From Rhizohabitans arisaemae (lineage in GTDB: Bacteria; Actinomycetota; Actinomycetes; Streptosporangiales; Streptosporangiaceae): 64,000 nt of DNA. Positions 54,251 through 61,239 of the stretch are shown one piece after another. The stretch lies in NCBI RefSeq assembly GCF_025996515.1, contig NZ_BLRH01000035.1, positions 124,001 through 188,000 on the forward strand. The letters are read 5' to 3'. Made by a program: the position numbers and the translations under genes. Numbering within the stretch: the stretch's first letter is position 1; each line of letters starts with the position of its first letter. A model generated the notes under the pieces. That model saw only the letters and a program-made list of their open reading frames with translations. It did not search any database and was not told where the DNA came from.

Positions 54251-54384
54251 CCATCCGCCCGAATACGAATCCGGGGTGAATCACCCGCATCATCCCGATG
54301 ACGGATACTTCATCACGATTGCTGGGCCATAATGGTGACTCCGGTCGGTGAAAACCACGGAGCCGTCGTCGATCTGGGAGATCT

Positions 54385-55629
54385 GTGAGCCATCAGCTCA
54401 TCAGCGGTCTTGTCGTGTCCGTGGCGCTGGCGGCGGCTCTTCTCGGGTGGCGGCGGCGCTGGGGGCCCGCGATCGTCTTCGCCGTCCTCATCGGGGCGGC
54501 CTTCCGAATCGTCGTCCTCATCCTCGCCTCCCGCGACATCTGGGTCCCCTGGGACTTCGCCGCGGACTTCCGGGAGACCGCCGAGAACGTGATCGCCGGC
54601 CGGGACCCGGTACGCGAGATCCGGGAAGGCGGCTGGCACTTCCTCCCCCCGATGGCCTACGTGATGGCGGCCGAGTACCAGCTGGGAGTGCTGATCGACC
54701 TGCCCTGGCAGGTCGTCGGACGGTTCGCCCCGGTCCTGGCGGACCTCGCGCTCATCCCGCTGACAGCCAGGCTCGCGGGCAGCCGCCGGGCCGGCTTCCA
54801 GTACGCCGTCAACCCCGTCGCGATCTTCGTCAGCGCCTTCCACGGGCAGATCGAGCCGGTCGCCCTCATGTTCGGAGTCGCCGCGCTCATCCTCGCCAGG
54901 CAGGGCCGGGCCGTCACCGCCGGCCTCGCCGTCGGCATGGCGATCTCGGTGAACAGCTGGCCCGTCCTGCTCGTCCCCGGGATCCTGGCGGCCCTGCACG
55001 GCCTGCGGGCGCGACTGATCGGCCTGGTCGTCGCCGGACTCGTCCCCGTGCTCTGGCTGCTCACCATGCCGCTGGAAAACCTCGGGCTCCTCCTCAGCAC
55101 CCGCGCCGTCGTCGGAGACTGGGGGTGGACCGCGATCCTGCTCGGTGGCGATCAAGCCCTGCACCCGCTCTACGGCCGGATCGGGACCACACTCCTGCTC
55201 ATCACCATGGGCCTCGTCTGGTACCTCTGGCGCCGGGCCGACCCCATCGTGCTCACCTCCGCCATCCTGCTCGCCTTCTGCGTCGTCACCCACCGGCTCG
55301 GCGTGCAGTACCTGCTCTGGTTCATGCCCTACCTGCTCGCCCGGCCCACCGGGCTGTTCAGCGGGCAGACCGACCTCGCCGACCCCACGGCCAGACCCGG
55401 GTGGGAGGTCCCCGCCCTGTTCACCGCGGCCGGGATCTGGGCCGGCTGGGGATACCTGGTCCTGCTTCAGGCGCCGAGCGACGCGGTCTGGTGGGCCTGG
55501 CACCGGCCCTGGGCCCTCGCCTCCGTCGTGGTCCTCGCCACGATCGTCCTGGCCATGCCGTGGCGCGCCCGCCTGCGTCCCGGCCTCGCCGACGGCGCCG
55601 CCCCCGGCCGTACCGGAGCCGTCCGGTGA
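54385..55629 (+). CDS. Polytopic membrane protein, GT-C/GT87-like glycosyltransferase candidate
   Basis: The 414-residue protein has about ten membrane helices. A first external loop carries acidic residues (WDFAADFRETAENVIAG), and NPVAIFVSAFHGQIEPVALMFGVAALI resembles the conserved helix of polyprenol-phosphate-dependent mannosyltransferases (DUF2029/GT87, PIG-M-like). It would transfer a sugar on the outer membrane face, though donor and acceptor are unknown. The GTG at 54385 has GGGAG before it. Its stop overlaps the P450 start as GTGA, so the two genes are co-translated. Confidence 0.72.
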   Translation: MSHQLISGLVVSVALAAALLGWRRRWGPAIVFAVLIGAAFRIVVLILASRDIWVPWDFAADFRETAENVIAGRDPVREIREGGWHFLPPMAYVMAAEYQLGVLIDLPWQVVGRFAPVLADLALIPLTARLAGSRRAGFQYAVNPVAIFVSAFHGQIEPVALMFGVAALILARQGRAVTAGLAVGMAISVNSWPVLLVPGILAALHGLRARLIGLVVAGLVPVLWLLTMPLENLGLLLSTRAVVGDWGWTAILLGGDQALHPLYGRIGTTLLLITMGLVWYLWRRADPIVLTSAILLAFCVVTHRLGVQYLLWFMPYLLARPTGLFSGQTDLADPTARPGWEVPALFTAAGIWAGWGYLVLLQAPSDAVWWAWHRPWALASVVVLATIVLAMPWRARLRPGLADGAAPGRTGAVR

Positions 55630-56801
55630 CGCCGACCGCCCGGCGGCACGAACGGCGGCTTATCCGGGCCGGGAACCCCTCGCTGGCCGCGCTGCTCACC
55701 CTGGCGCGGGTCACCGGACCCATCAGGAAGATCCCCCGCGTCGGCTGGGTGGTGAACGACCCCGTCGTGGCCCGCCGGATCCTCAACGACTACGACCATT
55801 TCACGATGGTGGGGGAGGGCGGAGTCGGGCACCTGTGGGGACAGCTGTTCGGTCCCGCCTTCGCCGCGTTCTTCGGCGGACAGGGCCACGCCGACCTCAG
55901 GGTCAAAGCACGGGACATGTTCACCGAGGTCAAGTCGACGGCGCTGGTCGACCGGGTGCTCACCCCCATGCTGTCCGATGTACGGCGAAATCTCGCCGAA
56001 GGCGACCGCGTCGACGTGGTGCGGACGGCCAAACTGATGACCGGCCGGGTCGTGGCCGACGTACTCGGTCTGGAGTTGCGCGACCGGGACGAGGCCTACC
56101 TGAGGCTGTTCGTATCCGGGGAGCGGCTCGCCGCCCTCGCCCTCGGCACCCAGGTCTCCACCGTGCTCGCCCCCGAGACGATCGAACAGGCACGATCGGT
56201 GGTCCGGGAGATCACCGGAGGAGTCGAGGAGGCCTACCGAACCCGTGGTGCGGAGACGATTCTCGGCCGCAGCCGGGAGATCGGCCTCGACGTGGAGATC
56301 GCCAAGGCGCTCGCCACCCTCGTGACGATCGCCGGCACCGAGACCGCGGCCTCCGCCATGGCCCGTACGGTCGCCCTGCTCGCCGACACCGGGCAGACCG
56401 CCGCCCTCCTCGCGGACCGCTCCCGAATCCCCGACGCGGTACGGGAAGGACTCCGGGTCACCTCCGCGGCGCCCGTACTCGGTCGGCACGTGGCCAAGGA
56501 CGTCGTGGTCCAGGGCCGTCGGCTGCGCGCCGGGGACCGGATCCTGCTCGCCGTCCACACCGCCAACAACCGCCCCGGCGGCTTCGACGTCACCCGCCCC
56601 TACCTTCCGGAAACCCGCCAGCTCTGGTTCGGCGCCGGCCGCCACCTCTGCCTGGGCGCCGCCCTCGGCCGAGCCCAGCTCACCCGCCTCCTGGAAACCC
56701 TCACCGCCGCAGGCCGCCCTTGGCGGATCGAGTCCCGCACCCCCGCCAGGAAAGTCCTGGTCCCCACCTACGCCACGCTGACAATCCGGATGGCAGAGTA
56801 G
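55626..56801 (+). CDS. Cytochrome P450
   Basis: The 391-residue haem monooxygenase has the I-helix oxygen motif IAGTETAASA, the ExxR pair in REGLRVTSAAPVLGRHV and the haem-binding loop FGAGRHLCLGAALG with ligand C342. Length is normal for a soluble bacterial P450. The GTG start overlaps the stop of the membrane glycosyltransferase-like gene. It needs ferredoxin and reductase partners, none of which is in the window. The substrate is unknown; coupling with the upstream gene suggests a lipid or glycolipid rather than the NRPS product 40 kb away. Confidence 0.92.
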   Translation: MTPTARRHERRLIRAGNPSLAALLTLARVTGPIRKIPRVGWVVNDPVVARRILNDYDHFTMVGEGGVGHLWGQLFGPAFAAFFGGQGHADLRVKARDMFTEVKSTALVDRVLTPMLSDVRRNLAEGDRVDVVRTAKLMTGRVVADVLGLELRDRDEAYLRLFVSGERLAALALGTQVSTVLAPETIEQARSVVREITGGVEEAYRTRGAETILGRSREIGLDVEIAKALATLVTIAGTETAASAMARTVALLADTGQTAALLADRSRIPDAVREGLRVTSAAPVLGRHVAKDVVVQGRRLRAGDRILLAVHTANNRPGGFDVTRPYLPETRQLWFGAGRHLCLGAALGRAQLTRLLETLTAAGRPWRIESRTPARKVLVPTYATLTIRMAE

Positions 56802-57102
56802 GCGTCTTCTCTCGTCCTCTTTCCCATTGCCCTTCTAATGCAGTCTCATCACGCCGGGGCTACCAGATTCGCGGTGGCGTTTCGAACCCAAAGGTGCCTT
56901 TGGGGCTACGGATGGTTTGGAGCGAGGAGGCTGTGCTGGAACCCAAATTTCCGGGGACTCGGTGGATCTGGGCAATCCAGCTGAGGGCAACGACCCAACG
57001 ATGCGCCTCTCTCTTTTGCTCGCGCAGCAGTCTTGACGATTTGATATTCGAGCATGACCATCAGAGAACGACAATATTCCAGAATTCCAGAGAGGTCCGA
57101 GC
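56802..57102. other. Intergenic region before the DUF6879/XRE/radical-SAM cassette
   Basis: About 300 bases without a supportable gene. The right half is AT-richer and contains TTGACG at 57033-57038, the motif ATATTCGAG at 57044-57052 and a run rich in ATTCC near 57075. The cassette promoter should lie here, but no clear -10 could be placed. Confidence 0.4.
57044..57052 (+). promoter_or_regulatory. ATATTCGAG motif, copy 1, candidate XRE binding site
   Basis: The 9-base motif ATATTCGAG occurs here, about 50 bases before the first gene of the cassette, and again at 58721-58729 before the radical SAM gene. Both lie in AT-rich gaps flanking the XRE regulator's operon, making a shared binding site for that regulator plausible. 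Confidence 0.4.
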
Positions 57103-57300
57103 ATGAAACTCACGTTTCTCGGCAGCACCTCCGACGACGGGCAGTGCCCCACTCTCTACGCCACCGATCGTGGAACCTATGTCGTGCAGGGTGATCTTGT
57201 TACCGACCCGGAGGCGCTTGGCCAGCTTCGCAACGTCCTGCCCGGGGAGAGCTTCGTCGAGATTCCCGCGGAGCTGCTGCGCTTCGCCCCGGGGTCTTGA
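57103..57300 (+). CDS. Small conserved-type protein paired with DUF6879
   Basis: The 65-residue acidic protein (MKLTFLGSTSDDGQCPTLY, then VLPGESFVEIPAELLRFAPGS) has a single cysteine and predicted beta-strand pattern. Short proteins of this type commonly precede DUF6879 and XRE-DUF5753 genes in actinomycetes. The function is unknown. AGAGAGGTC precedes the ATG. The next gene starts on the base after its stop. It could conceivably be a substrate of the downstream modification enzymes, but nothing in the sequence proves it. Confidence 0.8.
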   Translation: MKLTFLGSTSDDGQCPTLYATDRGTYVVQGDLVTDPEALGQLRNVLPGESFVEIPAELLRFAPGS

Positions 57301-57822
57301 GTGCCGCTGCTCACCGCTGAGGAGTTCGGCGCCCTGTGGGACGACTTCCGGCACTCCGCGTTCAAGTTCGAGGTCCGAGACCGCTACTCCGTATCCTCCG
57401 AGCAGGAGTCGCTGTCTAGGTTCCTGGCTGATGAGCCGGATCCTGATCGAGCGAGGCGGCCGTGGCTGGCTCGGATGAAGACGGCCACGCAGCAGGGGAA
57501 ACGTATCGAGCGGGTGCGCGTGGTGAGTGAACCGCATTCGGATTACGTGCGGTGGCTTCTTGCAGGCGGGCCGCTCAATGCCGAAGCGGGCGAGGACATC
57601 CGCTATCTGCCCCGTCCCAAGACCGAAGGAAGCGGCCTCCCCGGCTACGACTTCGCTCTTTTCGACTCCCGACAACTCGTTCGGCTCCACTTCGACGAGA
57701 ACGACCGGCCCCTCCGGCATGAGCTCGTCACGGATCCGGCTGTGGTGGTGCGGCACTGCTATTGGCGAGACGCCGCCTGGCATTACGCCGTGCCGTTCGC
57801 GCGATACGCACAACAGCGGTAG
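57301..57822 (+). CDS. DUF6879-like protein
   Basis: The 173-residue protein starts at a GTG directly abutting the previous stop. Recognisable features are EEFGALWDDFRHSAFKFEVRDRY near the N-terminus, RIERVRVVSEPHSDYVRW in the middle and the acidic-aromatic end WRDAAWHYAVPFARY. This family lies next to XRE-DUF5753 regulators in many actinomycetes and may work with them, much as DUF397 does, but no mechanism is known to me. Confidence 0.8.
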   Translation: MPLLTAEEFGALWDDFRHSAFKFEVRDRYSVSSEQESLSRFLADEPDPDRARRPWLARMKTATQQGKRIERVRVVSEPHSDYVRWLLAGGPLNAEAGEDIRYLPRPKTEGSGLPGYDFALFDSRQLVRLHFDENDRPLRHELVTDPAVVVRHCYWRDAAWHYAVPFARYAQQR

Positions 57823-57832
57823 AACATCCACC

Positions 57833-58675
57833 GTGCCACGAGTTCAGGAAGCCAGGGAGGCACTCGGCCGACAGCTCCGCGAGCTACGCCGGAATGCCGG
57901 ACTTACCGGTACAGCGCTCGCGAAACTGCTCGGCTGGCCGCAGTCCAAGGTTTCCAAGATTGAGAATGGTAGGCAGACGCCGACCGAGGCCGACATTCGC
58001 ACCTGGGCAGTGGCGACGGGAGGCGAGGATGCGGCCACTCCTCTGCTGGCTCGGCTGGAGACGCTGGAGAGTATGTACGCCGAATGGCGGCGGCGGCTCG
58101 GCGGCGGCACCGCAGTACGTCAGCGAGCCAGCATCGCCTTGGAGGCGGGAGCCACACGCATCCGGGCGTTCGAGACCACCGTGATCCCTGGCCTGCTTCA
58201 GACGCCTGACTACGCCCGATATCGGCTCAGCCAGTCGGTGAAGCGCCACGGGGTCGTCGACGACGTCGACGAGGGGGTACGTGTCCGCATGCAACGTCAG
58301 GAGGTGCTGTACCGGCCAGGCAAGCGGTTTCACTTTGTGATGACAGAGGCTGCTCTGAGGTATCGCCTATGTCCTGTCGAGGTAATGTTCGGGCAGCTCG
58401 ACAGGCTCATCGCCCTGTGCGCAATGAGCACCATTCGTGTGGGAATCGTCGGCTTTGGTGCCGAGTTGCCTGACTCGCCCAAGCATGGGTTCTGGATCTT
58501 CGATGATCAGATGGTGCTTGTGGAGACAATCGGTGCAGAACTCACGCTGAAAGAGCCTCGGGAGATCGGTCTCTATGCTCAGGTTTTCGATCGCTTAGCC
58601 TCGGTTGCCGACTATGGGAGTGAGGCTAGGCGGCTGCTGACCAGGGTCATCGATGAGTTGCCAGGCACGGGATGA
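57833..58675 (+). CDS. XRE-family regulator with DUF5753
   Basis: The 280-residue protein starts at the GTG at 57833, 10 bases after the DUF6879 gene. An N-terminal helix-turn-helix (LGRQLRELRRNAGLTGTALAKLLGWPQSKVSKIENGRQTPTEADIRTW) is followed by the DUF5753 domain with TTVIPGLLQTPDYARY and RQEVLYRP. It likely autoregulates the cassette and may control the downstream radical SAM and methyltransferase genes, because the ATATTCGAG motif occurs on both sides of its operon. Confidence 0.87.
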   Translation: MPRVQEAREALGRQLRELRRNAGLTGTALAKLLGWPQSKVSKIENGRQTPTEADIRTWAVATGGEDAATPLLARLETLESMYAEWRRRLGGGTAVRQRASIALEAGATRIRAFETTVIPGLLQTPDYARYRLSQSVKRHGVVDDVDEGVRVRMQRQEVLYRPGKRFHFVMTEAALRYRLCPVEVMFGQLDRLIALCAMSTIRVGIVGFGAELPDSPKHGFWIFDDQMVLVETIGAELTLKEPREIGLYAQVFDRLASVADYGSEARRLLTRVIDELPGTG

Positions 58676-58710
58676 ATTCTTGCTTCTTCTCCCGCCTGAA
58701 CACTATTCCA

Positions 58711-58735
58711 AGGAATTCGAATATTCGAGAATAAT
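58711..58735 (+). promoter_or_regulatory. AT-rich operator-like region with ATATTCGAG motif, copy 2
   Basis: This stretch contains overlapping ATTCGA units (aattcga at 58714-58720, then ATATTCGAG at 58721-58729) with partial dyad symmetry. It lies between the XRE gene and the radical SAM gene and shares nine bases with the site at 57044-57052. Confidence 0.42.
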
Positions 58736-58872
58736 CCTTGTTGGATGCCGGCTCGCGTTTTACCGTCACGATCGTGCTCCTGATGCGCAGGACGGCGCGA
58801 CAGGAGGTCTGCCCTTCCCGGGGCTGTGATCGCCAGCACCATCCGGACCTCAGCTGGAATGAGGCGAATGCG

Positions 58873-59733
58873 ATGACCGTGCTCACCGAACCCGCCACTG
58901 GTCTGCTCGCGGGCTGGTACCTTGCGGCCGAACTCACCGGCCGCTGCCAACTCTCCTGCAGCCACTGCTACGCCTCGTCCGGCCCTCTCGTCGGCCATGG
59001 CGCCATGACCGGCGACGACTGGTGCCGCCTCATTGACGAGGCCGCGGCCCTCGCCATCCACGAGGTGCAGTTCATCGGCGGCGAGCCTACCCGGCATCCG
59101 GAGTTCGAGCGCATCCTCACCCATGCCATCGACAAGGTTCAGGTGGAGGTGTTCACGAACCTGTACCGGATCAAGGAATCTCTGTGGGAGCGGCTGGCCC
59201 GGCCGGGCGTCTCGCTCGCCACGAGCTTCTACAGCAACCAGCAGTCCGAGCACGCCCGGATTACCGGCCGCCACGACGGATACGGCCGCACGCGCGCGAA
59301 CATCATCCGCGCGGTCGGCCTCGGCATCTCCATCCGGGCCGCCATCGTGGACATGCTGCCCGGCCAGCACATCGAGGAGGCCCGTACCGAACTCTCCGCG
59401 CTTGGCGTCACCAGGATTCGTGTGGACCGGCTCCGCGGCATCGGCCGAGCCGCAACCCTCACCGCCGCTCCGGACCCGTCCCAGCTGTGCGGCCGGTGCG
59501 GCGACAAGCGGCTCGCGGTTTCCCCCAGCGGGGATGTCACCCCGTGCGTCCTGTCCCGCTGGATGATCACCGGCAACGTCCTCGCCCAGCCGCTCGCCGC
59601 GATTGTTGGCGGCCAGGCGTGGTACGAGGCTCTCACCCGGATCCCGCCCGTCACCGGCGTGTGTGACCCCGAATGCAATCCTGCCAGTGACGGCGCCGAC
59701 TGCGCTCCTGCTCAGCAGGTCGACGGACAATAG
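58873..59733 (+). CDS. Radical SAM enzyme with SPASM-like C-terminal cysteines
   Basis: The 286-residue protein carries the CxxxCxxC cluster motif in GRCQLSCSHCYA (C25, C29, C32), the GGEPTRHPEF motif that helps bind SAM, and a C-terminal cysteine set (LCGRCGDKRLAVSPSGDVTPCVLS, later CDPECNPASDGADC) typical of SPASM or twitch domains binding auxiliary iron-sulfur clusters. Such enzymes usually modify ribosomal peptides. The ATG at 58873 has GAGG about eight bases upstream. The frame continues upstream to 58738 and would add a Cys-containing extension from ATG 58783, which I consider less likely. It is followed after 13 bases by a methyltransferase gene. Confidence 0.87.
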   Translation: MTVLTEPATGLLAGWYLAAELTGRCQLSCSHCYASSGPLVGHGAMTGDDWCRLIDEAAALAIHEVQFIGGEPTRHPEFERILTHAIDKVQVEVFTNLYRIKESLWERLARPGVSLATSFYSNQQSEHARITGRHDGYGRTRANIIRAVGLGISIRAAIVDMLPGQHIEEARTELSALGVTRIRVDRLRGIGRAATLTAAPDPSQLCGRCGDKRLAVSPSGDVTPCVLSRWMITGNVLAQPLAAIVGGQAWYEALTRIPPVTGVCDPECNPASDGADCAPAQQVDGQ

Positions 59734-59746
59734 GAGAATCGCCGCC

Positions 59747-60877
59747 ATGGATTGGACCCCCCATGCCGCCCGTCTCGCCGAGCAGGTGACCAGACCGCGG
59801 TCACGATGGCGAGACCCCGTTGCGCGTACTCCCCGGCATCTGCTCGTGCCGCGCTGGTGGGCGCCCGGACCGGACGGGCGACATGTGGTCGACGGACCGG
59901 CCGACCCACGCGCATGGGCGTCGTCGGCGTACGGTGATCGCACGCTGGTCACCCGGATCGGCGGTCTGCACGCGGACGACGCCTCCGCCGAGGACCGGCC
60001 CCGAGGCAATCCGACGTCGTCGGCGACGCTGCCGAGCCTGGTCCTGCGCATGTTCGGCCACGCCGACCTGCACGACGGCGTCGACGTTATGGATGTGGGG
60101 GTCGGCTCCGGATACGGGGCCGCCCTGCTCACGGCCCGGCTTGGCGACCGGCGGGTGACGAGCGTCGACGTGGACCCGTACCTGGTGAAGATCGCCACAG
60201 AACGACTCGACGGGATCGGTCTCCGTCCGGCTGTCGTGACGGTGGACGCGACCGGCCCGCTTCCCGGTGAGTACGACCGGATCGTGGCCACCGTGTCCGT
60301 GCCGCGCATCCCCGCCTCGTGGCTGGAATCGCTCCGCCCAGGTGGCAGGCTCGTCACCACCGTCGCCAATATGACGATCATCATCGTCGCGGACAAGACG
60401 GCGGACGGTGGCGCGGTCGGGAGCGTTCAGTGGGACCGTGCCGGGTTCATGGTTGTGCGGCACGGCGCCGACTACCCCTCCCGGCCGGAAGTGTTCGAAC
60501 GGATCCGCGACCGCGACGGCGACGATGTTTCCGTCGGCCGGTACCCGGTTGTCCAGGTGATCGAGGCGTGGGAACTCCAGTCGATGCTGGAGGTGGTCGT
60601 GCCTGGCGTCTCCCACTGGTATGAGGAAGGAGAGGACGGCCGCCGCACGGCGTGGATGGCGCATGCGGACGGCTCGTGGGTACGCGCCACGGCCCTCCAC
60701 GACCAGCCGCCGACCGTCCACCAGGGCGGCCCGCGCCGCCTGTGGGACATCCTCGACGGGATCCGGCACCGGTGGCTGGTCGAGGGGAGCCTGCCCTTGT
60801 ACGGGGCGAAGGCCGTGATCACCCCGGATGGGGCGATCAACCTTCAGCGGGGCGGCTGGAAGGCCGTCATCGGATAG
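59747..60877 (+). CDS. PIMT-like SAM-dependent methyltransferase with C-terminal extension
   Basis: The 376-residue protein has a central methyltransferase domain with motif I VMDVGVGSGYGAALL and TSVDVDPYLVKIATERL, and the RIVATVSVPRIPASWLESLRPGGRLVTTV pattern of protein-L-isoaspartate O-methyltransferases. The N-terminal TPRHLLVPRWW and a long extension after the fold resemble RiPP-associated methyltransferases (FxLD-system type) rather than the housekeeping repair enzyme. AGGAG lies just before the ATG. With the radical SAM gene it probably forms a two-step modification pathway. Confidence 0.82.
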   Translation: MDWTPHAARLAEQVTRPRSRWRDPVARTPRHLLVPRWWAPGPDGRHVVDGPADPRAWASSAYGDRTLVTRIGGLHADDASAEDRPRGNPTSSATLPSLVLRMFGHADLHDGVDVMDVGVGSGYGAALLTARLGDRRVTSVDVDPYLVKIATERLDGIGLRPAVVTVDATGPLPGEYDRIVATVSVPRIPASWLESLRPGGRLVTTVANMTIIIVADKTADGGAVGSVQWDRAGFMVVRHGADYPSRPEVFERIRDRDGDDVSVGRYPVVQVIEAWELQSMLEVVVPGVSHWYEEGEDGRRTAWMAHADGSWVRATALHDQPPTVHQGGPRRLWDILDGIRHRWLVEGSLPLYGAKAVITPDGAINLQRGGWKAVIG

Positions 60878-61013
60878 CGCGCGTGGGGCCTACTCCGTAG
60901 TCACGATCAAGGCGGTTGTCACAGCTGGTACAGCCGAGGTTCTATTGCGGGGTTCCCGGGCTCCGGCCGTAAGAGCGGCTGGGCCTTAGGTGCTGGTCAC
61001 GCTACGTCCGCAC

Positions 61014-61044
61014 TTCTCGCGCCGCGCTGTTTGCGGCGCGAGAA
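61014..61044. terminator. Perfect 12-bp hairpin, first of a tandem pair
   Basis: TTCTCGCGCCGC pairs exactly with GCGGCGCGAGAA around the 7-base loop gctgttt. It lies in the convergent gap between the methyltransferase (stop 60877) and the subtilase (stop 61240). It is likely part of a bidirectional termination region. Confidence 0.72.
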
Positions 61045-61048
61045 TGCG

Positions 61049-61095
61049 CGCGACGGTTCGCGCCGGACGCCCTTTGTCCGGCGCGAACCGTCGCG
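61049..61095. terminator. Perfect 20-bp hairpin, second of a tandem pair
   Basis: The 20-base arms at 61049-61068 (CGCGACGGTT start) and 61076-61095 are exactly complementary around the 7-base loop gcccttt. It follows the first hairpin by four bases. There is no T-tract on either side. The matching loop size and gc--ttt loop sequence suggest a common origin of the two stems. Confidence 0.75.
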
Positions 61096-61239
61096 GTCAA
61101 TGTCGAAAGTACTGTTCTTGTAAGCCGGATCGTGCCTGACGGGGTATCGCGCGTCCGTTGTTGTCACCCGAACCGTGCCCGGCCGGTCGACCCCTGCGGT
61201 GCTTACTCCGGGGAGCTCGCACCACAGGGGAAACACCTA

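Larger units (their letters stand above)
60878..61239. other. Convergent intergenic region with tandem hairpins
   Basis: No gene is visible in these 362 bases. The dominant structure is the pair of perfect hairpins described separately. The flanks (60878-61010, 61100-61239) show nothing recognisable. Confidence 0.5.

Noticed and set aside
61014-61095. Tandem hairpins considered as an RNA gene or phage attachment site
   Set aside because: No integrase, no tRNA and no conserved RNA features. The convergent gene context fits termination or a palindromic element better.
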